From Reticulitermes lucifugus (Eukaryota; Arthropoda; Insecta; Blattodea; Rhinotermitidae), in the NCBI GenBank assembly GCA_026260175.1, contig JAKCWW010004071.1, positions 1-23,787 on the forward strand: DNA of 23,787 bases, in the 5' to 3' direction. The stretch's first letter is position 1; every line of letters begins with the position of its first letter. The position numbers were made by a program, and so were the translations under genes. This document shows, one piece after another, positions 1 to 9,438 of the stretch. Below the pieces are notes generated by a model. That model was given only the letters and a program-made list of their open reading frames with translations. It was not told where the DNA came from and searched no databases.

Positions 1-42
1 TGTGTGTGGTGTGTACGTGCGTGTGTGCGCGCGCGCGTGTGA
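1..42. repeat. GT/GC dinucleotide microsatellite, cut by window start
   Basis: The first bases are alternating purine-pyrimidine sequence, mostly GT with a short GC run near 27-36. This is a simple repeat and it probably continues to the left of the window. Confidence 0.85.
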
Positions 43-1433
43 ACACTGTGGCAACGGAACACGTATTTCCCCGAGCCCTTCAATTTCCGTGCCAATTATA
101 ATTCTACCCATGTTCCGTAATCATTCATCAGGGCTGGTACAACAGGCTACAGAACCAACACAGTCTCACCCCTATCTTACATCTAGAACACGTTTAGATT
201 CCTTTCGCAACTAACTGCACTTCTTACGGGTGGACAGTAACATAATCATAACATCGCACGTATGCAGAATAGAGAATACGACCTTTCTGCGAAGTTTCCA
301 GTAACATATAGGGTAGTAAGAATGGAAACGCAGGCGGAATCAAATTTCAGGTGGAGGTAACATGTGGAAGTATTGCGAGGTTGTTGATCTGATACGTGAA
401 CCACAGACTGCACCTGTTGCAGTCTCTCGACAGCTTGGCCTAATTTTGTGGCACTGCTACAAATAGTCGGTAGTCTGATGCAACTCCCGGTTGTCACCTA
501 CTGAAACAAAATGTACTCGTCGTTGCTAGACAAGGTGGATACTCTGACGCTTTGTTAACGGCTAGAAAACGACAACTTTTATTCCTTCAAGGGACTGCAA
601 CAAGAAAAGAACTCCACGGAACAGACTGCCTCCTTCTTGAAAACCTGATACTCGCTGAGCTATGTGAGCAATTTCCAGCCCTTTACAGAACCCGCCGAGT
701 CAAGGCACTGTCCAGAACAGCCCGCAACCGATTCCCATCCTGGGCCACTCTATTTCTTTAATAAACATTTTAATATTATCCGCCCCTCTGGACGCACGTG
801 CTCCAAAGTCATCTCTTCCTTTCAGGATTTTCGAACAAAATCTTGCACGCTTTTCATCTCTCTCATGCGTACTACATGTTCCTACCATCTCAAACTGTTT
901 GATTTCATCCCAGTAATTAGTAAAAATTAAGCTCCTCATTACAATGTGTTCTAATGCAGTTCTAAAACGATTTCAATTGCAGAAACTTCTGACACAACCA
1001 AGGCGCGCAGTATAGATTTAGCAGCGGAATGGCGTCACCAAACCGTACTACTAGACAATCGTTCCATTCTAACTTGCAAGATCCGACCCGAGATTGATGA
1101 GGGAGCGACTCACACCACAACTACCAGCAAGTCTGCTTCGTGTTCCAGACGTCTCGGTTATTTGACTGGGCGGTGTGGTTTTCTTCAGTAACCCACAGCC
1201 AAAGTCAAGGATAGTAGGAGTCCGGGAACGCTTTCTGAATCATCATATCCAATTCACAATTCACTGATCTAACAGCCTACGTAGCTGAAGAAAGGCCACC
1301 AAATAATTCACTCAAATCCAGTCTCCATGATGTTCGATAGAAATCGATGTAAAAGACTGATAAATTATGATTTGCGTGTCCGGCGTGGTAAGGCCACTTT
1401 AAGGCGTAAGCTTCATCTTGAATGTGTTACAGA
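43..1433. other. Non-coding stretch without a recognised feature
   Basis: I see no supportable gene here. The longest open frames (246-497 minus, 664-930 plus, 700-939 minus) are under 90 codons and show no domain or family motif I recognise. Stretches of moderate GC (about 550-740 and 1,020-1,200) may be decayed repeats, but I cannot assign a family. Confidence 0.5.
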
Positions 1434-1610
1434 AGGGCAGGCATAGCTCAGTCAGTCATTGCGGAAACGCGCTGAATAACTGGGATTCGATTCCCGGAAG
1501 GAGCAAGGATTATTCATGACTACGTCCATATCGAAACTCAGGCTTCCCGAATCTCTAAATGAGAATAGGAGAGGTAAAGTAGCCAGAGCGCAACGCTGAC
1601 CACCCACTGC
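1434..1610 (+). mobile_element. tRNA-derived SINE, short copy
   Basis: A pol III type 2 internal promoter is visible. The A box is TAGCTCAGTCAG at 1,444-1,455 and the B box is GGATTCGATTCC at 1,483-1,494, about 28 bases apart and flanked by tRNA-like arms. The body ends with GGTAAAG...GCCAGAGCG...GCTGACCACCC at about 1,572-1,605. That is the same core found in the copies near 20.2, 20.6, 22.0 and 22.6 kb. The head cannot be a working tRNA gene because no clean acceptor stem closes it and the SINE body follows directly. The exact ends are uncertain because no clear target-site duplication was found. Confidence 0.75.
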
Positions 1611-3819
1611 TAATGTCAAAGTTTAGCAGAACAGAGTATTAGCCTACTGAAAATCCACTACGATGTTCCTTCCAAACTATATTTCGTTCAACATACACAG
1701 TTTTGAAATATGCGTTATATATGAGCACCAGATCTAAATGATCTCTCTGTGAACATACAAGTATAGCTCTTCATTCTGTTAAGCCAAACCGTTTCTGCAA
1801 ACATCAGAGCTTCACGTCGGTTCCTGCGGTGGGAAACGAATCGAGACAAATTCGCTCTCAACGACGTCTTCTGAAGACGGAATATACGTATGGATACATA
1901 AACCTCGCCATCTAGCGTTCATGAATTGATTCATAAAAATTACGCATGACACGCGAATGGTAATAAACTCGAAAAAATCTTTCGGATAAAATTTTATTCA
2001 CACATAAAACTTCGCTGATATGAACGTCGTGTTACTGGCAGGAATTTGAAACACGTGGAACGTGGCCTTCAAATAATGCCTTGTTACGTTGTTTCATAAA
2101 GCATTAAACTTACAAGAGGGCATGCCATCAACGCTATTTTGAACTGCATGCGCCACAGCAAATCTTTGACAGCCATTCCTTATAGCTGTTGGTAATCACG
2201 GCACAAGTCCACGCTGTCCATTAGGCTATTTAGTGTAAAAACTTGCTACCACTCACCAGCAATCATCGCTCATCCCGATTCACTGCAATCAACATATTTT
2301 TCAACATCACTAATCAATCGTGAAATACGCTACAACGGTCAATTTACTTTATACATTTCAACTGAATTAACATTTCTGTAACTGAGACGATGAAAATGTG
2401 AATCGTAACAAAACACATGACAAATGAAAATGCACAGCTCACAAAACAAATGACAAACAGAATGGTCATGCCCCACTCTGTGGGCGAATTGTGTCGTTGC
2501 GGGGAGTGTGTCATCAATCATAACAATAATCACAACAATCATAAAGCCACAAGAGAAATGTCAAGGCAGCAAACAATTAATGATGTGAAAAACAAACAGG
2601 ACATTTTATTTGTCTGCTGCCACCCGCTGGCAGAAACCATCAAGCTGACTGTCGCTAATTTCTGGGCACTCAAATGTTCGAAAATTATTCTACTGTTGCC
2701 AGCTCATGCTGTCCATGTATGAATGAGTAGAGAAACTGGAGCGAGAATACTTCACTCAAAGGAGCAGCGTAATGTAACCGAAATCATGCTGACAACTTCA
2801 GAGGCCTGTAATTTCAACATGACACCATGCGCACGACATACCAGATCGTATTAACGGGTCGACCCCGCTATTATGCATTTTTCCAATCTCGGCATTACAA
2901 AATAGGTCAATTAATGGGGTGATCTTCGTGACCAATCTACTTGTTAACAACTTCAACTTTTGAAATGATTTTCGTCTACAAGTCTGGCTACCTATACGTA
3001 CGAAATCTGGGACGATGGGTACTGTCTACTGAAGATCCTTTTCCCTGCATCGAAAACTCCCGAGGTTAAGCCGAAGCATATTTTTGTTTTTCAAGGTTAA
3101 GATATCAGCAAAACGTGTAAATAGTGGCAGGTATTTTGGACTAAGGCGTTTAATTTACAGGTATCGCCAGATTCCATATTCAGATGGAGATATCTGAAAC
3201 TAGGCATCATCTACTCAGAACGAAAACCCTTTGGAAGGCACGCAAGAGCCTGTAGGTTCCACCGAAACGCCGATAAAGTACCAAGCCACATAGTGGCATA
3301 TCCCGGGAGACGGTGATCTTCATCACTGGTTTTCTTGCCGCTGATGTTACTTTGCACCTCAACGGACGAACAGCATGTCGTATCAGTCACCCTCACCTCG
3401 CTCTAGCAATGAACTCCAAGCAAAACAGAAACTAACAGTCGACAAGCTACTCGGTAGATTCCCCATCTTTCATGTAAACCAGAGGTTCATTACAATTCTT
3501 AAAGGCCCAGCACTGGCACCTACCTCAGCCAGATGAATTCACCCCACATCCTACCACCCAATGGGTACTGGCACTATTTATCTCCTAGAACTTTCGCAAT
3601 GAATGCACCTATTAGCACTATGTTTGTCCGTTCGTCCGAATTTAATACGTCCAGGATAGCTGATCAAGATTTAAATGAAATCTACTGGCAGTTGCGTTAA
3701 GATCTGTCGGTACATTGTTACGTTTGTTTACAATCGGACATTTGGCATGTGTTTCTGCGCGCATCGCCAGCGTGATCGCTAATTAATTACCGGAGTTTAC
3801 GTCGATGTGTCGAACGGAC
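1611..3819. other. AT-rich non-coding stretch without a recognised feature
   Basis: No supportable gene. A 101-codon frame at 2,417-2,722 has low-complexity composition (runs of Asn and His from an AAC/CAT-rich segment near 2,510-2,545) and no recognisable motif. A 61-codon frame at 3,211-3,396 on the minus strand is also unrecognised. I saw no tRNA-like promoter, paired terminal repeats or long tandem array here. Confidence 0.5.
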
Positions 3820-4262
3820 GTTGTACAGAACAAGAGAGGCAGTGTACGTATAACGTAACACTGACGAACTCGCATCTTTTGTGCGTCGTATTATCATTTG
3901 TGGCGTGCCTGGCTGTATCATGTTTCCCCACATTATCTCACAAACTGTATAATTTTCGGAAAAACTTTACTGAAAATAGTGTTTTGATTTTCTCTACAAC
4001 TTTTGTCTGAAACATGTATCATTCTGAGAAGAATTCAGCGAGACATTATAAAAAATGTATATAGGTCCTCACGTAAAGTATCCGTTATTCTTGTCAGAAT
4101 TTAGCCAAATGTGAATTTTCTGGGCAGATTTTCGAAAAATCCTCAAATATCGAATTTTATGAAAATCCGTCCAGTGGGAGCGTTCTATGCGGAGACAGAT
4201 ATGACGAAGCTAACAGTCGCTTTTCGCAATTTTGCGAACGCGCCTAAAAACGAAAACCCTTT
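3820..4262 (+). repeat. Dispersed repeat, copy 1
   Basis: This segment aligns along most of its length, in the same order and orientation, with 23,150-23,672. Shared anchors include GAAGAATTCAGCGAGA (4,028-4,043 and 23,438-23,453) and TGAAAATCCGT (4,160-4,170 and 23,569-23,579). Translated fragments match too, for example LSHK near 3,940 and a segment ending in a DE-rich peptide near 4,200. Near the 3' end is a hairpin with arms TTCGCAA and TTGCGAA (4,223-4,238). From memory, similar translated fragments recur as spurious hypothetical proteins in many animal genomes, but I cannot name the element. It is not a gene: frames are short and shift between the two copies. Confidence 0.75.
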
Positions 4263-6537
4263 ACGCCCAAAATACTTTCCCGCCGGTCTTACAGCTTTCC
4301 GAGTCAATGAAATGAAGGTGATCGACAGCCTCATACTTGTTCTGCTATCCGTACTCTTCCTAAACTGAGGCTTACTCTTAATGATACACGCCGCCAGGTA
4401 ATCTGCTAATTACCACCGTTTCGGCGCATCCTGCTGCTTCCATTTGCTACCTTTAACATAAACAGCCTCCACACTTGCCTCGCAGTTTTTCAAAATATTG
4501 CTCGACAAACGACAAGAGGCCCTGTCTTGAAACTATGGCAATTTCTACTCGAATACTGTCTTTCAGTTCTTGTAAACAATGACAACTGCCTTATATTTTC
4601 TCTTCTGTTAATTCCCTTAATATTAGGTGTGACAATTCATTCAACGTGACAGTCGGGTCTGTTTCTTCAAAAACACGTGACCCATTTTTCTGCGAGAATT
4701 CATTGCAATTTAAGGTGATGTAAAAGAAACTTCACAACCTACATACAGATTTTCGTACACCAACATATTTTATTTTGGCTGTACTTGATGTTAACCAAAC
4801 AGAATCGACGAAGAATTCAAGTTGTTGTCATTACTTTGTCCAGTACTAAACCTGTGACTCGAAATTTTTTTTCCCGCCATCTGTATACTGTTCGTTTCCA
4901 CGACACCGTTCACGCCGGATATTTTTGCATAACTTTCGGCGCCATATTTTCCATGACACATACGTACTTGGCACAAGTAGGCCTAATGCAAACGAACACT
5001 CTCTGTGCAACAGAATAGACTTTTCACTCGCACTAACAACCTGCGCTTTACGAATTATATCACAGCTGAGCGGCCGTGTCACGCAGCAGTGCAGACAAGC
5101 CTTCGGTAACCCGGCTCGAATTTCCCAGTGCCCAGAGAGACGATTAAATATTTGCTCCGTATTTCCTTTCCACTTACGAACAATATAAACCCTCTATTAA
5201 AGCACAGTGGTCAATATAAATACAGTCTTCTTTAACATTCAGAACGCTCTGCATTTTGCTCCCACAGTGTATTTGTGAGTTTCGCATTATAATCACAAAA
5301 CCAGCAATTATTTCCCTGAAGAGCATTTGACTGGTTCGTCTTTGTAACAGACACGCAATGTTTTCTATGTGCGAATTTTTAAATATTTATTACAAAAAAT
5401 GTGTACTTCAAAGGATGAAAGGCGCAAAAATCTGTCAATATCAACCATCAAAATATACATTCATACATACATAAGAACCATATTTGTGTGTCTTGACCCA
5501 CATTTCGACCAAGCTCGGTCACCATGAGGGAGTTCGTGCAAATAAAAAGGAATTACTGATGATTTACATAACGTTTCGCATCATTTGACTACTACACGTT
5601 GAAACAGATATCCACACAATAACCCACTTCACCTATAATGGATATTTATTTATTTTCACATTACGTTAAAAATTTTTGTTCAGCGTCATCTTTAATGTAT
5701 CAATGTTAATATTAATGAGCGTTTGTCTTATACTAAAATTCACTTAAAATACATTTAAAATTGGATGTTCTGTACTAAAATTGGTAAGCTGTGAAGAATT
5801 AAATGTATAAAAAAGCGTAATGCCTCTACACAGTTCCAAACACGGTAATTAGCCCTCTTTAACTGCTACAAAGGTCTTCAGCCACCTGACGCCCTTCCTA
5901 AACTAATACTTTGTCAGTTAAAACAATCGCACATTTATAAAAATTGGTCGAAATAGCACAGACCTACGTAAAATTCGTGTCAATACAAGCCCACCAAACA
6001 GGTCTGAAGATGATGATGAAGACAATCACAGACCAATGTATAGTTTAACAGTAAAAATAATCAAAACCTTAAAGCCTATACTTAATCTACATAAGACATA
6101 ATCTTCAGTTCTTACCTAACACAAGTAACACTCAATACTCCTCTACTACACAGACCAGCCCGTTAATGCTGTGCAGATAAATAACTGCTGCTTAAAGTCA
6201 AAAGCACGCTAAACTACCTTCCGTGGAAAAACTACAGTTTCTGATTGTTACCGAAGGTGGTGCATATGGTAACCATCATGCTTTATATCAGTGTTGCGCG
6301 GTACAGAGGTTCACAAATCAAGGGATCCGCGTAGCCACGGCGACTAAATTTTGTAGTTGGTGCCTAATATTTGTGGGTCTTCAGATGGAAGCTGCTTCTT
6401 GTCACCATTCTGGCATCTAGAATTTTGAGGCGGCTCCTTGATTTTTGGAAAATTCGTGCACCCCTAAACAAAGGGTTTTAATACACAAATATTACTAGAA
6501 CTGCAGTCGGCAATAAATGTACATTTAAATATTTAAA
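4263..6537. other. AT-rich non-coding stretch
   Basis: No gene can be supported. The frames at 4,785-5,188 are short, overlap on both strands and carry no recognised domain. A small CATA-type simple repeat lies at about 5,456-5,475. The part from about 5,370 to 6,200 is strongly AT-rich and looks like plain intergenic or intronic DNA. Confidence 0.5.
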
Positions 6538-6599
6538 TACAGAGTGTCCAGCTTAAAGCGGAACCCACTCACATAATCAGCAAACCGCCCACAGAATGT

Positions 6600-7496
6600 A
6601 CATGAACAGGTCCTATTACATAACTTACCACATCCGCATGTTACAGGTATTGCAGATGACCTCCTACAACTTTCAGGCATGCTTGACACGTGGTGAACGT
6701 ACAATCAGAAACTGCTCGATGTTTTTGTTTAGCAGTTGCCGATACTGCAGACCAGATAATTTCTGTAAGGTCGTCCTCTGTGCATGTAGTTGTTTTTATA
6801 AATGTCTTTGAAACATCTCCACAGATAAGTCACACAGCGTCAGATCGGGTGAACGAGCGGGCCATAAAGAATGACTAAGTATTCGATCCCAAGAATGTTA
6901 CGTTCGGCGGACATGCTTTATTGCATGGACGGCTGCAGCGCATTGCGGGAAGCAGCCGTACTCCTCCGCATCACTTAAATTTAAAACATGACGCGAAAAC
7001 CTGTCCGCTCTATGCCTGTGTATATCCCTCTGAATTTACTGTATCCGAAAAGATGGGTCAGGTTATTCTTGTTGCAGTAACAGCACACCATACTTCAACT
7101 TTTAATATCAGGTAGAAGCACCTCATGTATTGATCTGGGATTTCTTCCGACCAGTATGTGTTACTCTGGGTATTTACGTGACCGCTCCAGTAAACTCATC
7201 TGTAAAAGAAGTCAGCAATGGAACGACTGCACCACTACACACTGCTTCACAAAATCAGTTTCAAAACTCTACATCCTCGCAACAAAGCCTTCGTGGACAT
7301 GTACTCAAAACGGAACTGGAACACCTGGAAGCCGACTTCTAAGTTTGCTACGACACTTTTTATACTTCTTCTTTGTATAGGTTTCTACAATAAACCCATC
7401 TGTATTACACTGCATTTCATATTCATGCAGCAGCAACAACAAAAACAATTTACGTCACAATACAAACTCTCTGTGTTACACTGTATTCATATTCAT
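6600..7496 (-). pseudogene. Tc1/mariner-type transposase remnant
   Basis: Reading on the minus strand, an N-terminal DNA-binding segment survives as KLRSRLPGVPVP (7,311-7,346). The first catalytic aspartate appears in FTDEF, its codon at 7,198-7,200. A conserved VWCAV block lies at about 7,079-7,093. The third catalytic site is the clear motif WPARSPDLTLCD at 6,829-6,864, ending in the expected aspartate. Downstream, TEDDLTEII (about 6,760-6,790) matches the family C-terminal region but in a shifted frame. The second catalytic region (about 6,900-6,970) is badly decayed. Frameshifts, stops and a deletion between the DNA-binding part and the catalytic core make it a pseudogene. A DDE-family assignment is secure. 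The exact subfamily is not. Confidence 0.8.
7387..7496. repeat. Imperfect direct duplication inside the transposase N-terminus
   Basis: Segments 7,387-7,427 and 7,458-7,496 are similar copies in the same orientation, each ending TTCATATTCATG and sharing TTACACTG, with a period of about 70 bp. On the minus strand both copies cover the start of the transposase coding region. This looks like a local tandem duplication after insertion. Confidence 0.7.
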
Positions 7497-7922
7497 GGAC
7501 AACATAAACCACTGAAATGTGTTACGTGCACCTTGTGAACCCGGACTGTTCTGAACACTTCTTGATATGTGGGGCTAAGCCTATAGAACTGCCAACGATG
7601 CGAACTCGTGGCAATCGAACTATCGGGAATGAGTCATACACCGGCGGAAAACGCCGCCGCTGGCGTAGGTTCCACTTTCAAATGGACGCTCTGTATACGG
7701 AACTATAGAGATACCACTTCTTTTGTATGAAACTTGATCTTTCACACCGAGGGGTGAATACGGAATGTGTTTGGGGGTGGGGGTAGAGAGGAAGAGAGAG
7801 ACATGGCAAAAACTACCTAAAAATTTAGTCTGGAAAACCTGGCGGGAATATAGAGAAACAGGGTGGAAGCGTGTGGAATTAATTCAACATGCTCAGCACT
7901 GGTACATGTAGCGGGTTCGTAT

Positions 7923-7960
7923 GCATACGGAAATGAACCGTTCGGTTCCATACAAGAAGC
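7923..7960 (+). repeat. Short LINE/SINE 3'-tail-like fragment
   Basis: The segment contains GGAAATGAACCG followed by CGGTTCCA (about 7,929-7,950). It closely resembles the end of the SINE near 13,848 and the LINE end at 14,540-14,575. It can fold into a small hairpin with arms GAACCG and CGGTTC. No tRNA-like head was recognised upstream, so this may be a 5'-truncated copy. Confidence 0.5.
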
Positions 7961-8066
7961 TGGGCGACTATCGGCTTCTCAAGAAGGGCTCTGCTGCATA
8001 CGTTAAGTCAGTCAGCAGCTGACACAATGATTCAGACCTATGCTTAGTACAAGAGTATGGGATGTT

Positions 8067-8112
8067 AGTTATTATTGTTATTATTATTATTACTATTATT
8101 ATTGTTATTAGT
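8067..8112. repeat. ATT trinucleotide microsatellite
   Basis: The segment is an imperfect run of TTA/ATT units with single-base interruptions. Confidence 0.85.
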
Positions 8113-8280
8113 TTCTTACTGTTAATACTATTCATTACATTCGTTATGAGGGGCGCAACTGTACTCATTACAATTACGTAAAATGCACTGTTTTCGTACT
8201 GTCTTGTGCTTCTATGTTGCCTGTAGTTCGCCGTAAGTCGGCATGTAAATAAATACAGAACTGAAGATTCAAGTCTTCTG

Positions 8281-8440
8281 GGATGTTACACTCTGTCGAC
8301 TAGTAAATAATTACGGACGTTTCGAAGGAACGCAGAGCCTTCTTCTTTGGGTGAAGCGGGGTCTTGGACTGCTTGACCTCGAACGTGAAGGCACAAAGTT
8401 CCTTCGCAACGTCGGTATATTTACCAGGAACTGTCGCAAA
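8281..8440. repeat. Imperfect palindrome, copy 1
   Basis: The left arm begins GGATGTTACACTCTGTCGAC. The right arm, read in reverse complement from 8,440, repeats the left-arm order. The best paired part is GACGTTTCGAAGGAAC (8,316-8,331) with GACGTTGCGAAGGAAC on the other strand (about 8,397-8,412), followed by CCTTC in both. The centre lies near 8,365-8,375. The arms are related to those at 9,249-9,438, so this is a dispersed family and not a chance hairpin. It has no coding capacity and the class is unknown. Confidence 0.7.
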
Positions 8441-8458
8441 TACAGAGCTGAACGCACC

Positions 8459-8580
8459 TATTATTATTATTATTATTAATATTAATAAAAATCAATTTAT
8501 GAGATATTTAACCACTGCTGCTGCTGCTGCTGCTGGTGGTGATGGTCCGACTGCGCATTCGTACGATTAATAATAATAAT
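8459..8580. repeat. Clustered ATT, CTG and TAA microsatellites
   Basis: A TTA/ATT run at about 8,459-8,489 is followed by a CTG run at about 8,515-8,540 that degrades into GGT/GAT units, and then a short TAA run near 8,567-8,579. The 68-codon frame crossing it translates simple repeats (Ile and Ala runs) and is not a credible gene. Confidence 0.85.
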
Positions 8581-8635
8581 GCGGGCTTTGCGTGGGTAGC
8601 CGAGGTCGTTTGGGCGCCAACAGTGGACCTTGGTT

Positions 8636-8655
8636 TTGTTGTTTTAAAACAACAA
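8636..8655. repeat. Perfect 20-bp palindrome
   Basis: TTGTTGTTTT is followed directly by its reverse complement AAAACAACAA. It sits in AT-rich DNA between the microsatellite cluster and a C homopolymer (about 8,762-8,772). No function is suggested by its neighbours. Confidence 0.8.
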
Positions 8656-9248
8656 CTGCTGTGTTAACCCTTCTATAAGATTGCACAGCAGACCCAATTT
8701 ACTCCTGAAACTCTTTCATACTCGTATTTAAAACCGTTTTAGTAGGAAATACTCACGACCACCCCCCCCCCCGAAAAGAACATGTTCTTCTGCTCTCCAA
8801 AAAGGGAATCAACGCAATAAAACTGTTTTCTCCTTCCCAAAAATATGAGCTTCTTTTCCGGGAAGTTTTCTTTCTCTATCCGATAAACCAATTGGATAAA
8901 TGCGATCTGAAGTTTATGATAAACACGATGAAAGTAAATTTATCTACTTTATTTACAAAATCACAAACACCCCTTTACATGTGTGGGTCAGACATGAACT
9001 TGTACCATTCTGGGCGATCTGATTACAAGCCATTACATTCCGAAGGCGCAACCGCCCGTTTAAACATTACTTGATTTGTGAACGCTGCCTCATTTGGCCT
9101 TTCGACAGACTTGCTACCATGCTTCATTCTACGTACAATTCAATTCTACCCGACAGGAGGCGAGGGGAGAAGCTGTTAATCTCGCGACTTCATTAGCGCT
9201 AGCAGCTTTTTTAGTGTTTCAATGGGAGATAAAGAATCAAGGTTGCTT
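8656..9248. other. Non-coding stretch with a poly-C tract
   Basis: A run of about ten C residues starts near 8,762. The rest shows no recognised gene or repeat. Frames at 8,892-9,074 and 9,094-9,303 lack family motifs, and the second runs into the palindrome arm. Confidence 0.45.
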
Positions 9249-9438
9249 GGATGTAACATCGTGTCGACTGGTAAACAGCTACCGACGTTTCGGAAGAGCC
9301 TGATGCCCGCATTTTCAAGACTGAAGTTCTTGGACCCTGATACTCCACGTTCAGGATCCAAGGAATTAAATCCTCAAAGAGGCAGAAAGCCCCTCCGAAA
9401 GTCGATGACTGTTTATCATTCGACACGTTGTCATATCC
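9249..9438. repeat. Imperfect palindrome, copy 2
   Basis: The left arm (9,249-9,340) begins GGATGTAACATCGTGTCGAC. The right arm (9,349-9,438) ends with GTGTCGAA...CATATCC when read on the opposite strand. The arms pair in order: the GTGTCGA block, the GTAAACAG/ATAAACAG block, the CGACGTTTCGGA/CGACTTTCGGA block, and the innermost TTGGACCCTGA against TTGGATCCTGAA. The loop is only about 8-10 bases. The unit is related to 8,281-8,440 by TGTCGACT, GTAAA and GACGTTTCG. No transposase or RT reading frame is associated. It may be a foldback or MITE-like unit or two inverted repeat ends. Confidence 0.75.

Larger units (their letters stand above)
6540..7693 (-). mobile_element. Tc1/mariner-like DNA transposon with both terminal inverted repeats
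   Basis: The left end begins CAGAGTGTCCAGC at 6,540. The right end, read on the minus strand from 7,693, begins CAGAGCGTCCATT. About 27 of the first 31 terminal positions agree, counting the flanking TA. A TA dinucleotide flanks each side (6,538-6,539 and 7,694-7,695), the target duplication typical of the Tc1/mariner superfamily. The element is 1,154 bp, shorter than the usual 1.3 kb or more, and the lost part appears to be the second DNA-binding half of the transposase. Transposase remnants read on the minus strand fill the interior. The element is non-functional. Confidence 0.87.

Noticed and set aside
1434..1500. Possible functional tRNA gene
   Set aside because: The A and B boxes are good, but the acceptor stem is not closed and a SINE body follows directly. 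The same reasoning applies to the heads at 13.5 and 15.04 kb.
2417..2722. 101-codon frame on the plus strand
   Set aside because: Part of it is low-complexity Asn/His sequence, and no family is recognised.
8588..8620. A-box-like GTAGCCGAGGTCGTTTGGGCGCC
   Set aside because: No B box downstream.
9249..9438. Hammerhead ribozyme in the palindrome (CTGATG near 9,299 and GAAAG near 9,398)
   Set aside because: The core would need CTGATGA and GAAA with three stems in the correct order. The third stem and the exact core are absent, and the long inverted pairing explains the structure better.
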